Part shown: piece by piece, positions 53,719-60,793 of the stretch | Position numbering within the stretch: position 1 is the first letter of the stretch | Layout: the number at the start of each line of letters is the position of its first letter | Made by a program: the position numbers and the translations under genes | Notes under the pieces: generated by a model | Seen by the model: the letters and a program-made list of their open reading frames with translations, nothing else | The model's database searches: none | Told to the model about the DNA's origin: nothing | From: Desulfuromonadaceae bacterium | Lineage (GTDB): Bacteria; Desulfobacterota; Desulfuromonadia; Geobacterales; Pseudopelobacteraceae | Reading direction: 5' to 3' | NCBI GenBank assembly: GCA_028683435.1 | Contig: JAQUIG010000001.1 | Location: 196,393 to 260,392 of the forward strand | Length of the DNA stretch: 64,000 nucleotides

Positions 53719-55425
53719 TCAGGGTCGATCCTTAGTTTGCAAATACCAGAAAGCCCCAGCACCATGGCCGGATGAGAAAATCTGGCCATCTGCCTCAAGC
53801 TCCTTAAGCACCCCAGTCACTTGCTTTCGGCCAAGATCAGAAAAGTTCCGTATATCCTTGTTACTGAGCGGGCGCTCCTTAACAAGCGAGAGAATGCGAA
53901 CCTTGATGGCCTCTCTGTCCAACCTTCTGGTCATGTCATAGGTTGCGCCATCACTCAGAATCGCTGCAGAACGACGGGACAGTCGATAGACAGTGCCACG
54001 CCCTGTGCCGCTATGTTCCAGCATGAGCAGATTGGTTTCAAGTGAAGCAAGCTTTTCTTTCAGACGACGGTCATCATAGGGGTAAGCTTCGCGTACTTCA
54101 TTCCATTGTGCTTCATGCCGTCGGCGGAAAAAGTGTAAGAGCAGAAGGTCATCCACATCCAGATAAGCTCCGTTAACGTCGACCAGAAGATCCAGTAATG
54201 CCTTGAATGCAGTATCAACCTTCTGTCCAGGGAACGTCACCCTGACCGTTTGGCCAATCTCGTCAAAGCTCGGAGGTTCCTTGCCTTCTTCCAACAGGGC
54301 TCTAAAGATTCTTGGGACACCAAGATTCTGACGGTTCGCCAGCCGAGTCGCAAGCAGAACCGTCTCAACCAGATACCGGTTTCTTGTGACTGGTGGGTGG
54401 TGGAGGATGTTTGCAGGGGTCACACCGCCTGAAAATCCACCTGGGCTGTTTATCTCAAACCGGTCGCGGTAATGGCGGATAAAAACCATCCCCGGAATAG
54501 AATAGTCTCGATGGGCAAAGGCATTCAACAACGCTTCACGCAGGGCGATGGTCGGATATTGTGGAAATTCCGGGTGAAAAAGTCCGGATTGAACAATTGT
54601 GACAGGATTGTTCTGTCCCAAAAGCAGCATGATCTTGTCCAGCGCCACCAAGATACAGTCACGACCACCGAATGGCTGGGTCTCGTAATCGGTGTCGGTA
54701 CGCATGCGACTGTATTTCCACTCATGATTTGGCGCATGGATGGCAAGCACATCATCCCTTCCAGCAACCAAAAGACCGGCCAGGGTCAAACGTCCATCCT
54801 TGAAAAACCCGAGTTTGCTGCATAAATCATAGTCATCACAGGCCAAGAGGTCGCTGGGGGCTCTCATGCTCTTCATCTCTCGTCTCAAAATCTCAAGCGC
54901 TGCGAGTGATATGGCTTTGAAGGGCTCTTCAATTGGCAAAACGGATGACGTCTGATCACTGAGGCCTGCTCTTTCGCGTAATTGCCGCAGCAGAGAGCCG
55001 GTCAGCGGTTTACAGTCCTTACCTATCCGCATCCATCCCTTGCCTGATGTCGTGGTATATGGAGGCATGGACGGATAGACGTGCATCAACAGAAGGCGAC
55101 GTGGGCCATACACCAACCATTCGAACTGAACCGGCAACTTAGGGTCGATACAATCGTACAAAGTGGCTTTCAACGCTTCCAAATCAGGGGCAAAGTCGAT
55201 TCCGATAATTGCTTTATCACAGCCGGTTACTCGCTCCCTCACACCAAAGACCACCGTACCACCTGAAGCATTACCAAAGCATATCGCCATTTCCTTGGCA
55301 AGCTCGCGCAACTTAGCCTCAGTGGGGCACTCCTTGAAGTCAAGGGTTTCGGATTCAAGTTCATCGGCAATCTGCTCCTCAAGCAGCGGGAGCAGGGACA
55401 GGACTTTTTCGGGTGAATGGGCCAC
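53719..55425 (-). CDS. AlbA_2-domain ATPase, DNA-binding-type regulator
   Basis: 568 residues. The N-terminal AlbA_2 (Schlafen-related) domain (about 15-140) has LDFKECPTEAKLRELAKEMAICFGNASGG and VVFGVRER. A central region and a GHKL-like ATPase module (HRDYSIPGMVFIRHYRDRFEINSPGGFSGGVTP) follow, then a C-terminal winged-helix-like part (RLKEKLASLETNLLMLEHSGTG). Such proteins act as transcriptional regulators or in phage defence and mobile elements. It lies alone on a 2.3-kb segment bounded by the duplicated amrA 3' end. The start is TTG or ATG near 55425; no strong ribosome site is visible. Confidence 0.85.
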   Translation of the reverse strand: MAHSPEKVLSLLPLLEEQIADELESETLDFKECPTEAKLRELAKEMAICFGNASGGTVVFGVRERVTGCDKAIIGIDFAPDLEALKATLYDCIDPKLPVQFEWLVYGPRRLLLMHVYPSMPPYTTTSGKGWMRIGKDCKPLTGSLLRQLRERAGLSDQTSSVLPIEEPFKAISLAALEILRREMKSMRAPSDLLACDDYDLCSKLGFFKDGRLTLAGLLVAGRDDVLAIHAPNHEWKYSRMRTDTDYETQPFGGRDCILVALDKIMLLLGQNNPVTIVQSGLFHPEFPQYPTIALREALLNAFAHRDYSIPGMVFIRHYRDRFEINSPGGFSGGVTPANILHHPPVTRNRYLVETVLLATRLANRQNLGVPRIFRALLEEGKEPPSFDEIGQTVRVTFPGQKVDTAFKALLDLLVDVNGAYLDVDDLLLLHFFRRRHEAQWNEVREAYPYDDRRLKEKLASLETNLLMLEHSGTGRGTVYRLSRRSAAILSDGATYDMTRRLDREAIKVRILSLVKERPLSNKDIRNFSDLGRKQVTGVLKELEADGQIFSSGHGAGAFWYLQTKDRP

Positions 55426-55710
55426 AATATATTACCGCCTTTAGTCAATGTGTAGACGCGACACTTACGTTGCTTCCTTAGCCGCTGATTCCCAACTTAT
55501 TTTGTATGTGGTTGAGACAGTCCTCGTCGGTGACCGAGGTTTAGAACAGGTTTATCTGGTCTTCTGCAAATTTCTTACGAGCAAGATGCCGTTTGCCTTG
55601 AATCGTCTCAAAGCTCACAAAAAACTAAAAAACTGGGACAGATCAATTTGATTCTAATGATCATCTTTTGTAGACCTACCTAATCCCGCTGCATCAACTG
55701 TTCATTAGTT
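55426..55710. other. Gene-poor segment of the inserted element
   Basis: No ORF here has a ribosome site I trust; the 67-codon ORF at 55448-55651 starts with GTG and shows no domain. It contains GGGACAGATCAATTT at 55635-55649, a near-inverted copy of the repeat that follows. Confidence 0.5.
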
Positions 55711-55768
55711 ATAAATAGATCTGTCCCGCATTTATACCGATAAATAGATCTGTCCCGCATTTATACCG
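55711..55768. repeat. 29-bp tandem duplication with an inverted partner
   Basis: ATAAATAGATCTGTCCCGCATTTATACCG appears twice in tandem (55711-55739, 55740-55768) and a third partial CATTTATAC follows. Its core AAATAGATCTGTCCC is inverted (one mismatch) at 55635-55649. 'AGATCTGTCCC'-type elements are familiar near REP-associated transposases, but none is present. Confidence 0.75.
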
Positions 55769-55777
55769 CATTTATAC

Positions 55778-55919
55778 GCTGCCGCAGGTGGCGACTGAAT
55801 ACGGCTGGAACCGTGACCAGTTCCTGCAGCATACCTGCGTAAAAGCCGGTCTGACAAAGGACGCCTGGCAGGGGGAGTGTGATATTTATATCTTCAGCGC
55901 CCAGGTCTTTGGGGAGTAA
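55778..55919 (+). pseudogene. Duplicated 3' end of amrA
   Basis: 142 bp matching 53464-53605 at 133 positions, still ending in the amrA stop codon. Seven of the nine differences are synonymous and two change residues (I to V, P to T). It has no start codon or 5' part. Its stop lies two bases from the stop of convergent rluA, the packing expected of the original amrA-rluA junction. Confidence 0.88.
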
Positions 55920-55921
55920 AT

Positions 55922-56794
55922 CTACAGCAACCCGCGCACAATCTCTTCGAACTCGCCGGCAAGCGGCGCCTTTACACTTATTTCCATCTTCTTTGTATTC
56001 TGAAACTTCATAACCGAACAATGCAGCATCATCCGCCTCGCCGCGCCGCCGTCGTAAGTAGCATCGCCTAAAATCGGCAGGCCGACCGAGGCAAGATGCA
56101 CCCTGATCTGGTGGGTGCGGCCGGTCAGCGGCCTCGCTTCCACCAATGAGATATCACCTGATGTCGCCACCGTCCGAAATTCGGTGACAGCCGCTTTGCC
56201 GCCTTCAACGATCCCGTAACGTGCCGAGGCGACCTTGCCGATCGGCGCGTCCACCGTCCACCGCTCCTGATCGGGGCGTCCGGAAACCAGCGCCAGATAG
56301 AGTTTGTCAACCAGGCCATCCTGAAACAGCTTGGAGAGTCGAGCGGCACTCTGCCGGTTTTTCGGGAAGAGCATCGCTCCCGACGTGCCGCGATCGAGGC
56401 GGTGGACAACCCGGGCCGGTTCACTGCTCCCGGCCGCCTTGAAATATTCGGTCACCCAGTATTCGAGCGTCCCTTTCAGCTGATACGGGGTGCGCTGGCT
56501 GTTGATCCCGGCCGGCTTGTTGACGGCGATCAGCTCCTCATCCTCATACAGCAGCGCCTCGGGGGGCAGCTGCAGTTCCTTAAAGCGCCCCGTTTCCATG
56601 ACGCCGATCTCGATGACGTCACCCGCCTTGACACTCCTCGATGCCACCCGCACCAGCGCAACGTTGATCGTACAGCCGCCACGGTCGATGATACGGCGCG
56701 CCTCTGATTTGCTGACCCCCGGACAGAGGGTACTGATCGCATCATCGAGCCGGCTGCCGTTCTGCTCTTTTCCTACATTTTTTCGTAGTATCAT
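55922..56794 (-). CDS. RluA-family pseudouridine synthase
   Basis: 290 residues from the ATG at 56794; the track's longer ORF overlaps mnmM. The catalytic motif is VVHRLDRGTSGAMLF (Asp is the active-site residue), with TGRTHQIRVHLASVGLPILGD near the C-terminus. An N-terminal S4-like part (SRLDDAISTLCPGVSKSEARRIIDRGGCTIN) precedes it. It converts a specific uridine in rRNA or tRNA to pseudouridine; which member (RluA, C or D type) is not clear. Divergent from mnmM with 85 bp between. Confidence 0.9.
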   Translation of the reverse strand: MILRKNVGKEQNGSRLDDAISTLCPGVSKSEARRIIDRGGCTINVALVRVASRSVKAGDVIEIGVMETGRFKELQLPPEALLYEDEELIAVNKPAGINSQRTPYQLKGTLEYWVTEYFKAAGSSEPARVVHRLDRGTSGAMLFPKNRQSAARLSKLFQDGLVDKLYLALVSGRPDQERWTVDAPIGKVASARYGIVEGGKAAVTEFRTVATSGDISLVEARPLTGRTHQIRVHLASVGLPILGDATYDGGAARRMMLHCSVMKFQNTKKMEISVKAPLAGEFEEIVRGLL

Positions 56795-56879
56795 GCCGTT
56801 CGTAGTACCCTTTTTAGCCCCCGAAGGCAAACAAATCCTTTGTGGCAAAAGCCTCCTCGTTCTGCTATCCTTCGCCACT

Positions 56880-57470
56880 ATGACTGATGCCAACTGCACA
56901 TCCATAGCGGCACTGCGCGGACCGGTGCCGCTATCGCACCTGTTTCTGCGCAACTTTCTGCGTGACGGGGACAGCGCCGTTGACGCAACCTGCGGCAACG
57001 GCCATGACACCCTGCTGCTGGCCGGACTGGTCGGCGCTCGCGGCCACGTCTGGGGCTTCGATATTCAACCTCAAGCGATTGATGAGACCGGTCGCAGGCT
57101 GGCAGGAGCGGAGCTGTCGAACCGGGTAACGCTGCTGCAGAGAGGACATGAAGAGTTGGCAGAGTATGTCACCGTTCCGCTGCAGGCTGTGCTGTTCAAT
57201 CTCGGCTATCGACCGGGTGGTGATCGCAGCATCATTACCCGGCCGGGTACAACGGTTGCCGCGCTTGAACAATCACTGACTCTGCTTGCAGCCGGCGGCA
57301 TTGTGCTGGTGGCGGTTTACCCTGGACACGGTGGCGGCGCGGAAGAGCAATCCACCGTCGACGGGTGGGCCGCGCGTCTCGATCCGCGGACACATCATTG
57401 TTGGCGCATGGGACAGACCAACGTCACCCCGGATGCGCCTTACCTGCTGCTTGCCCAGAGGTCGCTCTGA
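56880..57470 (+). CDS. MnmM/YtqB-like SAM-dependent methyltransferase
   Basis: 196 residues from the ATG at 56880. The upstream part of the track ORF overlaps rluA and is rejected. SAM motif I VDATCGNGHDTLLLAGLVG, then FNLGYRPGGD (post-II) and AVYPGHGGGAEE near the end, are those of the YtqB family, now known as MnmM, which methylates the aminomethyl group of the wobble uridine of tRNA. It ends two bases before the ATG of the next gene and is probably co-transcribed with it. Confidence 0.85.
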   Translation: MTDANCTSIAALRGPVPLSHLFLRNFLRDGDSAVDATCGNGHDTLLLAGLVGARGHVWGFDIQPQAIDETGRRLAGAELSNRVTLLQRGHEELAEYVTVPLQAVLFNLGYRPGGDRSIITRPGTTVAALEQSLTLLAAGGIVLVAVYPGHGGGAEEQSTVDGWAARLDPRTHHCWRMGQTNVTPDAPYLLLAQRSL

Positions 57471-57471
57471 C

Positions 57472-58617
57472 ATGCCCGGTTATCTGTTCCCCTTTGTCGT
57501 TATCCTCCCCTCACTGGCCTATTCGCTGATCTCGCTCCGGTGCGCAGTGAAATATTTCAAAAATCACGATCTTCCAACGCCAAGCGCATCTCCTCCCGGT
57601 GTATCGATCTTGAAGCCGGTCAAAGGGATGGATGCAGACAGTTACGATAATTTCGCCTCGTTCTGCACCCAGCAGTATGCCGGGAAGACACAACTCATTT
57701 TTGCCGCCGCGTCACCTGATGACGCGATCATTCCGGTCATCCGGCAGCTGATGGCTGATTTTACCAATCACGATATCAGCCTGGTGGTAAATCCGGCACT
57801 GCATGGGCCAAATTACAAGGTGTCCAACCTGATTAACGCTTTTCCGCACGCCAGGCATGACATCATTATCGTCTGCGACAGCGACATCAGCGTAACCCCG
57901 GATTACCTGACGTCTGTTATCGCACATTTCCGTAACCCGCAGGTCGGCCTGGTCACCTCACTGTACCGCACCTCAGACGTGCATGGTATCGCCACTGCGC
58001 TTGAGGCGCTCGGCTTTACGTCTGAGATGATTCCCAATGTCATGGTGGCGCGGCAGCTGGAAGGGCTTACCTTTGCCCTCGGTGCTTCGATGGCGGTAAG
58101 GCGTGAGGCGCTGATGAATATCGGCGGGTTCGAATCACTGGCGGAATATCTGGCCGATGATTATCAGCTCGGCAACAAGATCCACCGTGCCGGGTGGCTG
58201 CTTGCGCTTGACAATTGTTTTGTCGAGAGTGTCATCAAAGCGGAAAATCTGATGACGGTACTGTCGCGCCAGCTCCGCTGGGCCCGCACCATGCGGGTCA
58301 GCCGGCCGGGAGGCTATCTGGCATCCGGCGTGACGTTCCCCTTTCCCGCTGCTCTGCTCGCAACACTGCTGGCTCCGTCACCGGTCATCGGGATCGCGGC
58401 CGTCGCACTGCTGTACACCGTACGGCTGAGCGTCTGCACCCTGCTCAGCCGCCGCTTCGTCCGGGACGGGCTGCTGCCCCGCTGGCTCTGGCTGCTGCCG
58501 CTGCGGGATATGCTGGCTTTTTTTACCTGGGCGCTTTCTTTTCTGGGAAATCGGGTAGATTGGCGCGGCAGCAGATTTGTTCTGAAACCGGGGGGAAAGA
58601 TTGAAGAGTTGGTTTAA
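57472..58617 (+). CDS. HpnI-like glycosyltransferase (family 21)
   Basis: 381 residues from the ATG at 57472, which directly follows the mnmM stop. There is an N-terminal hydrophobic helix (about 3-22) and a GT-A fold with the sugar-nucleotide motifs GVSILKPVKGMDADSYDNF, VCDSDISVTPDYL and RQLRWARTMR (QxxRW), ending in about three C-terminal helices. This is the ceramide glucosyltransferase-like group including HpnI, which adds N-acetylglucosamine in bacteriohopanetetrol synthesis. No other hopanoid gene is in the window, so HpnI is tentative. Confidence 0.78.
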   Translation: MPGYLFPFVVILPSLAYSLISLRCAVKYFKNHDLPTPSASPPGVSILKPVKGMDADSYDNFASFCTQQYAGKTQLIFAAASPDDAIIPVIRQLMADFTNHDISLVVNPALHGPNYKVSNLINAFPHARHDIIIVCDSDISVTPDYLTSVIAHFRNPQVGLVTSLYRTSDVHGIATALEALGFTSEMIPNVMVARQLEGLTFALGASMAVRREALMNIGGFESLAEYLADDYQLGNKIHRAGWLLALDNCFVESVIKAENLMTVLSRQLRWARTMRVSRPGGYLASGVTFPFPAALLATLLAPSPVIGIAAVALLYTVRLSVCTLLSRRFVRDGLLPRWLWLLPLRDMLAFFTWALSFLGNRVDWRGSRFVLKPGGKIEELV

Positions 58618-58693
58618 TGCAATAATTTTATTTCATCCGTGCCCTGCCATCTTATCGCCATAACTCACCTCTGCAAAAGAGCGGACGCTTTAA

Positions 58694-58722
58694 TTGACAA
58701 GACAATTTTCAACTCATATAAA
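58694..58722 (+). promoter_or_regulatory. Sigma-70 promoter upstream of the TetR gene
   Basis: TTGACA at 58694-58699, exactly 17 bases, TATAAA at 58717-58722. Confidence 0.68.
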
Positions 58723-58728
58723 AAATTA

Positions 58729-58758
58729 TTGACTAACGTAACGTCAAAAAGCTATTAC
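58729..58758 (+). promoter_or_regulatory. Second possible promoter abutting the TetR operator
   Basis: TTGACT at 58729-58734, 18 bases, TATTAC at 58753-58758, directly before the operator at 58760, so repressor binding would block the start point. Confidence 0.45.
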
Positions 58759-58759
58759 T

Positions 58760-58775
58760 GAATGAACGTTCATTC
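58760..58775. promoter_or_regulatory. Operator for the TetR-type regulator (autoregulation)
   Basis: GAATGAACGTTCATTC is a perfect 16-bp palindrome 15 bases before the regulator ATG. A close copy lies before the efflux adaptor gene. Confidence 0.8.
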
Positions 58776-58790
58776 TGATAGGAGCTGTCC

Positions 58791-59369
58791 ATGGTAAAAA
58801 ATGACAAACGAGACGAGATCGTTCGCGCGGCGCTGGAGTTGATAGCCGAGCATGGTTTTCATGGTGCGCCGATGGCGATGATCGCCGGGCGTGCCGGAGT
58901 TGGGGCCGGGACGATCTACCGCTACTTTGAAAACAAGGACGTGCTGATCACTGAGCTGTACAGGGATATCGAAAAGAATATCATGGAGGCTCTGCAGCAA
59001 GGATATTCCGTCGAAAAACCGTTCCGGGAGCGTTTTCTCCATTTAGGCACGGAGTTGCTGCACCATTTTATACACAATCCGCTTGTCTTTCGCTACCTGG
59101 AGCAGTTCCATAATTCTCCCTACGGCGTGGCCTTTCGGCGAGATAAAATACTGGGGACGTCGACGAGTGAATGCAATGTATTCAGAGAGCTGTTTGAGTT
59201 GGGCACAACCCAGCAGATACTGAAAGACCTCCCCCTGGTGATACTGTTCGCCCTCTTTTTCGGCCCGGTACTGTCCGTCGCCCGTGACCATATTCTCGGT
59301 TTCGTCGAGTTGGACGAAGTCCTGATTCATCACACAATCGAAGCCTGCTGGGATGGAATCAAGCGATAA
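58791..59369 (+). CDS. TetR/AcrR-family repressor of the efflux operon
   Basis: 192 residues. The N-terminal helix-turn-helix (about 8-55) reads DEIVRAALELIAEHGFHGAPMAMIAGRAGVGAGTIYRYFENKD, the standard TetR form. The C-terminal 130 residues form the ligand pocket, with low conservation. RBS AGGAG, ATG at 58791. Two matching palindromes, one before itself and one before the adaptor gene 47 bp after its stop, indicate that it represses both. The inducing ligand is unknown, presumably an exported compound. Confidence 0.93.
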   Translation: MVKNDKRDEIVRAALELIAEHGFHGAPMAMIAGRAGVGAGTIYRYFENKDVLITELYRDIEKNIMEALQQGYSVEKPFRERFLHLGTELLHHFIHNPLVFRYLEQFHNSPYGVAFRRDKILGTSTSECNVFRELFELGTTQQILKDLPLVILFALFFGPVLSVARDHILGFVELDEVLIHHTIEACWDGIKR

Positions 59370-59415
59370 TCGATAACGGCTGAGGCGGCAGAAAAACCTT
59401 TTACTATACGCATCA

Positions 59416-59431
59416 GAATGAACATTCATTC
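59416..59431. promoter_or_regulatory. Operator in front of the RND efflux genes
   Basis: GAATGAACATTCATTC differs from the regulator's palindrome at a single central base (GAATGAACGTTCATTC). It lies 22 bases before the adaptor ATG at 59454. Confidence 0.78.
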
Positions 59432-59453
59432 CAAAATATCCACAGAGGTGTCT

Positions 59454-60641
59454 ATGCAATTCACGCTCAGAAGCACATTATTTACCAGCATTGGAATCCT
59501 TAGCGTCAGCTTTTTACTCAGCGGCTGCGGTAAAAAACAGGCCGCTTCCGGTCCGCCACAGGGCCCACCGGAAGTCGGGGTGGTAACCATCCAGCAGCAA
59601 CGGGTCACGTTAACCACGGAGCTTGCGGGACGCACATCACCGCAGCAGATTGCCGAAGTACGCCCCCAGGTGGGCGGGATCATCCAGAAGCGGCTGTTCA
59701 CCGAGGGTTCCGACGTAAAGGCCGGACAGGTTCTTTACAAGATAGACCCCGCTTCCTATCAGGCCGCCTACGCCAGCGCCAAGGCTGCCGAGGCCAGGGC
59801 TGTGGCCAATCTTTTTTCCGTGCGACTCAAGGCAGGGCGCTATCAGGATTTGGTAAAGATCAATGCGGTCAGCCAGCAGGATAATGATGATGCCCAGGCC
59901 TCGCTCAAGCAGGCTGAGGCGGACGTGGCTTCCACCAGGGCGGCGGTGCAAACTGCCGGGATTAATCTGGCTTATACCAAGGTAACGGCTCCGATTGCCG
60001 GACGAATCGGTCGCTCAAACGTAACTGACGGGGCACTGGTAACCGCGAGCCAACCGGCAGCCTTGGCCACTATTCAACAACTTGGCACCATGTATGTTGA
60101 TGTAACCCAGTCCAGTTCCGACATGATCAAGCTGAAGCAGAACCTGGCCAACGGCATCTTGAAGAAGAGCGACTCAACGCTGGTCAAGCTGCTCCTGGAA
60201 GATGGTTCGGCCTATCCCTTGACCGGAACGCTCAAATTTTCCGAGGTCACCGTAGATCAAAGCACCGGTTCCGTCACTCTGCGCGCAGTATTTCCCAATC
60301 CCAAACAGGCACTTCTCCCCGGTATGTTTGTGCGTGCCGTTCTGGTTGAAGGGGTAAATGAAGCTGCCATACTGGTTCCGCAACGGGGAGTTACCCGCAA
60401 TCCGAAAGGTGAGGCCCTGGTCATGACCGTTGGAGCCGGGGAGAAGGTTGAGCCACGCCCGATCAAGGTAGTAAGGACGGTAGGGGACAACTGGCTGGTC
60501 AGTGACGGATTAAAAACGGGAGACCGTGTCATTCTGGAAGGGATCCAGAAGGCACGGCCTGGGACACAGGTCAAAGCGGTTCCGTTTGGCAGCGCACCGG
60601 CAGCAGCACCCGCCGGAGCAGCTCCGACTGTAAAGAAATAG
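59454..60641 (+). CDS. RND efflux periplasmic adaptor (membrane fusion protein)
   Basis: 395 residues from the ATG at 59454 (AGAGG upstream); the track's start lies inside the operator. A lipoprotein signal ends at LLSGC. It has a barrel-sandwich lipoyl half (AEVRPQVGGIIQKRLFTEGSDVKAGQVLYKIDP), a helical hairpin (about 90-160, LKQAEADVASTRAAVQTAG), the second lipoyl half and a beta-barrel. It joins the inner-membrane pump and outer-membrane channel of an AcrAB/MexAB-type exporter. First gene of the operon. Confidence 0.95.
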   Translation: MQFTLRSTLFTSIGILSVSFLLSGCGKKQAASGPPQGPPEVGVVTIQQQRVTLTTELAGRTSPQQIAEVRPQVGGIIQKRLFTEGSDVKAGQVLYKIDPASYQAAYASAKAAEARAVANLFSVRLKAGRYQDLVKINAVSQQDNDDAQASLKQAEADVASTRAAVQTAGINLAYTKVTAPIAGRIGRSNVTDGALVTASQPAALATIQQLGTMYVDVTQSSSDMIKLKQNLANGILKKSDSTLVKLLLEDGSAYPLTGTLKFSEVTVDQSTGSVTLRAVFPNPKQALLPGMFVRAVLVEGVNEAAILVPQRGVTRNPKGEALVMTVGAGEKVEPRPIKVVRTVGDNWLVSDGLKTGDRVILEGIQKARPGTQVKAVPFGSAPAAAPAGAAPTVKK

Positions 60642-60647
60642 CATGAA

Positions 60648-60776
60648 AGTTCCTTCTCCCTGAGGACCCTCTGGGGCCTCAAGGAGAAGGTGGCCGAAGG
60701 CCGGATGAGGGGAGAGCTGCAGCATTCCCCCCTCACCCTAACCCTCTCCCTCATGGAGAGGGGATTATTTATATGT
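60648..60776. repeat. Dispersed intergenic repeat between adaptor and pump genes
   Basis: CCTTCTCCCTGAGGACCCTCTGGGGCCTCAAGGAGAAGGTGGCCGAAGGCCGGATGAGGGG, then a second unit CCCCTCACCC...CATGGAGAGGGG. It closely resembles the copy at 37017 and lies inside the operon. Confidence 0.82.
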
Positions 60777-60793
60777 AATAAAGGAGCCGCTCC

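Noticed and set aside
55448-55651. 67-codon ORF next to the AlbA_2 gene
   Set aside because: GTG start without a ribosome site and no domain; it could not be supported as a gene.
56490-56879. 5' extension of the mnmM ORF
   Set aside because: It overlaps rluA coding sequence on the other strand; the ATG at 56880 begins the conserved domain.
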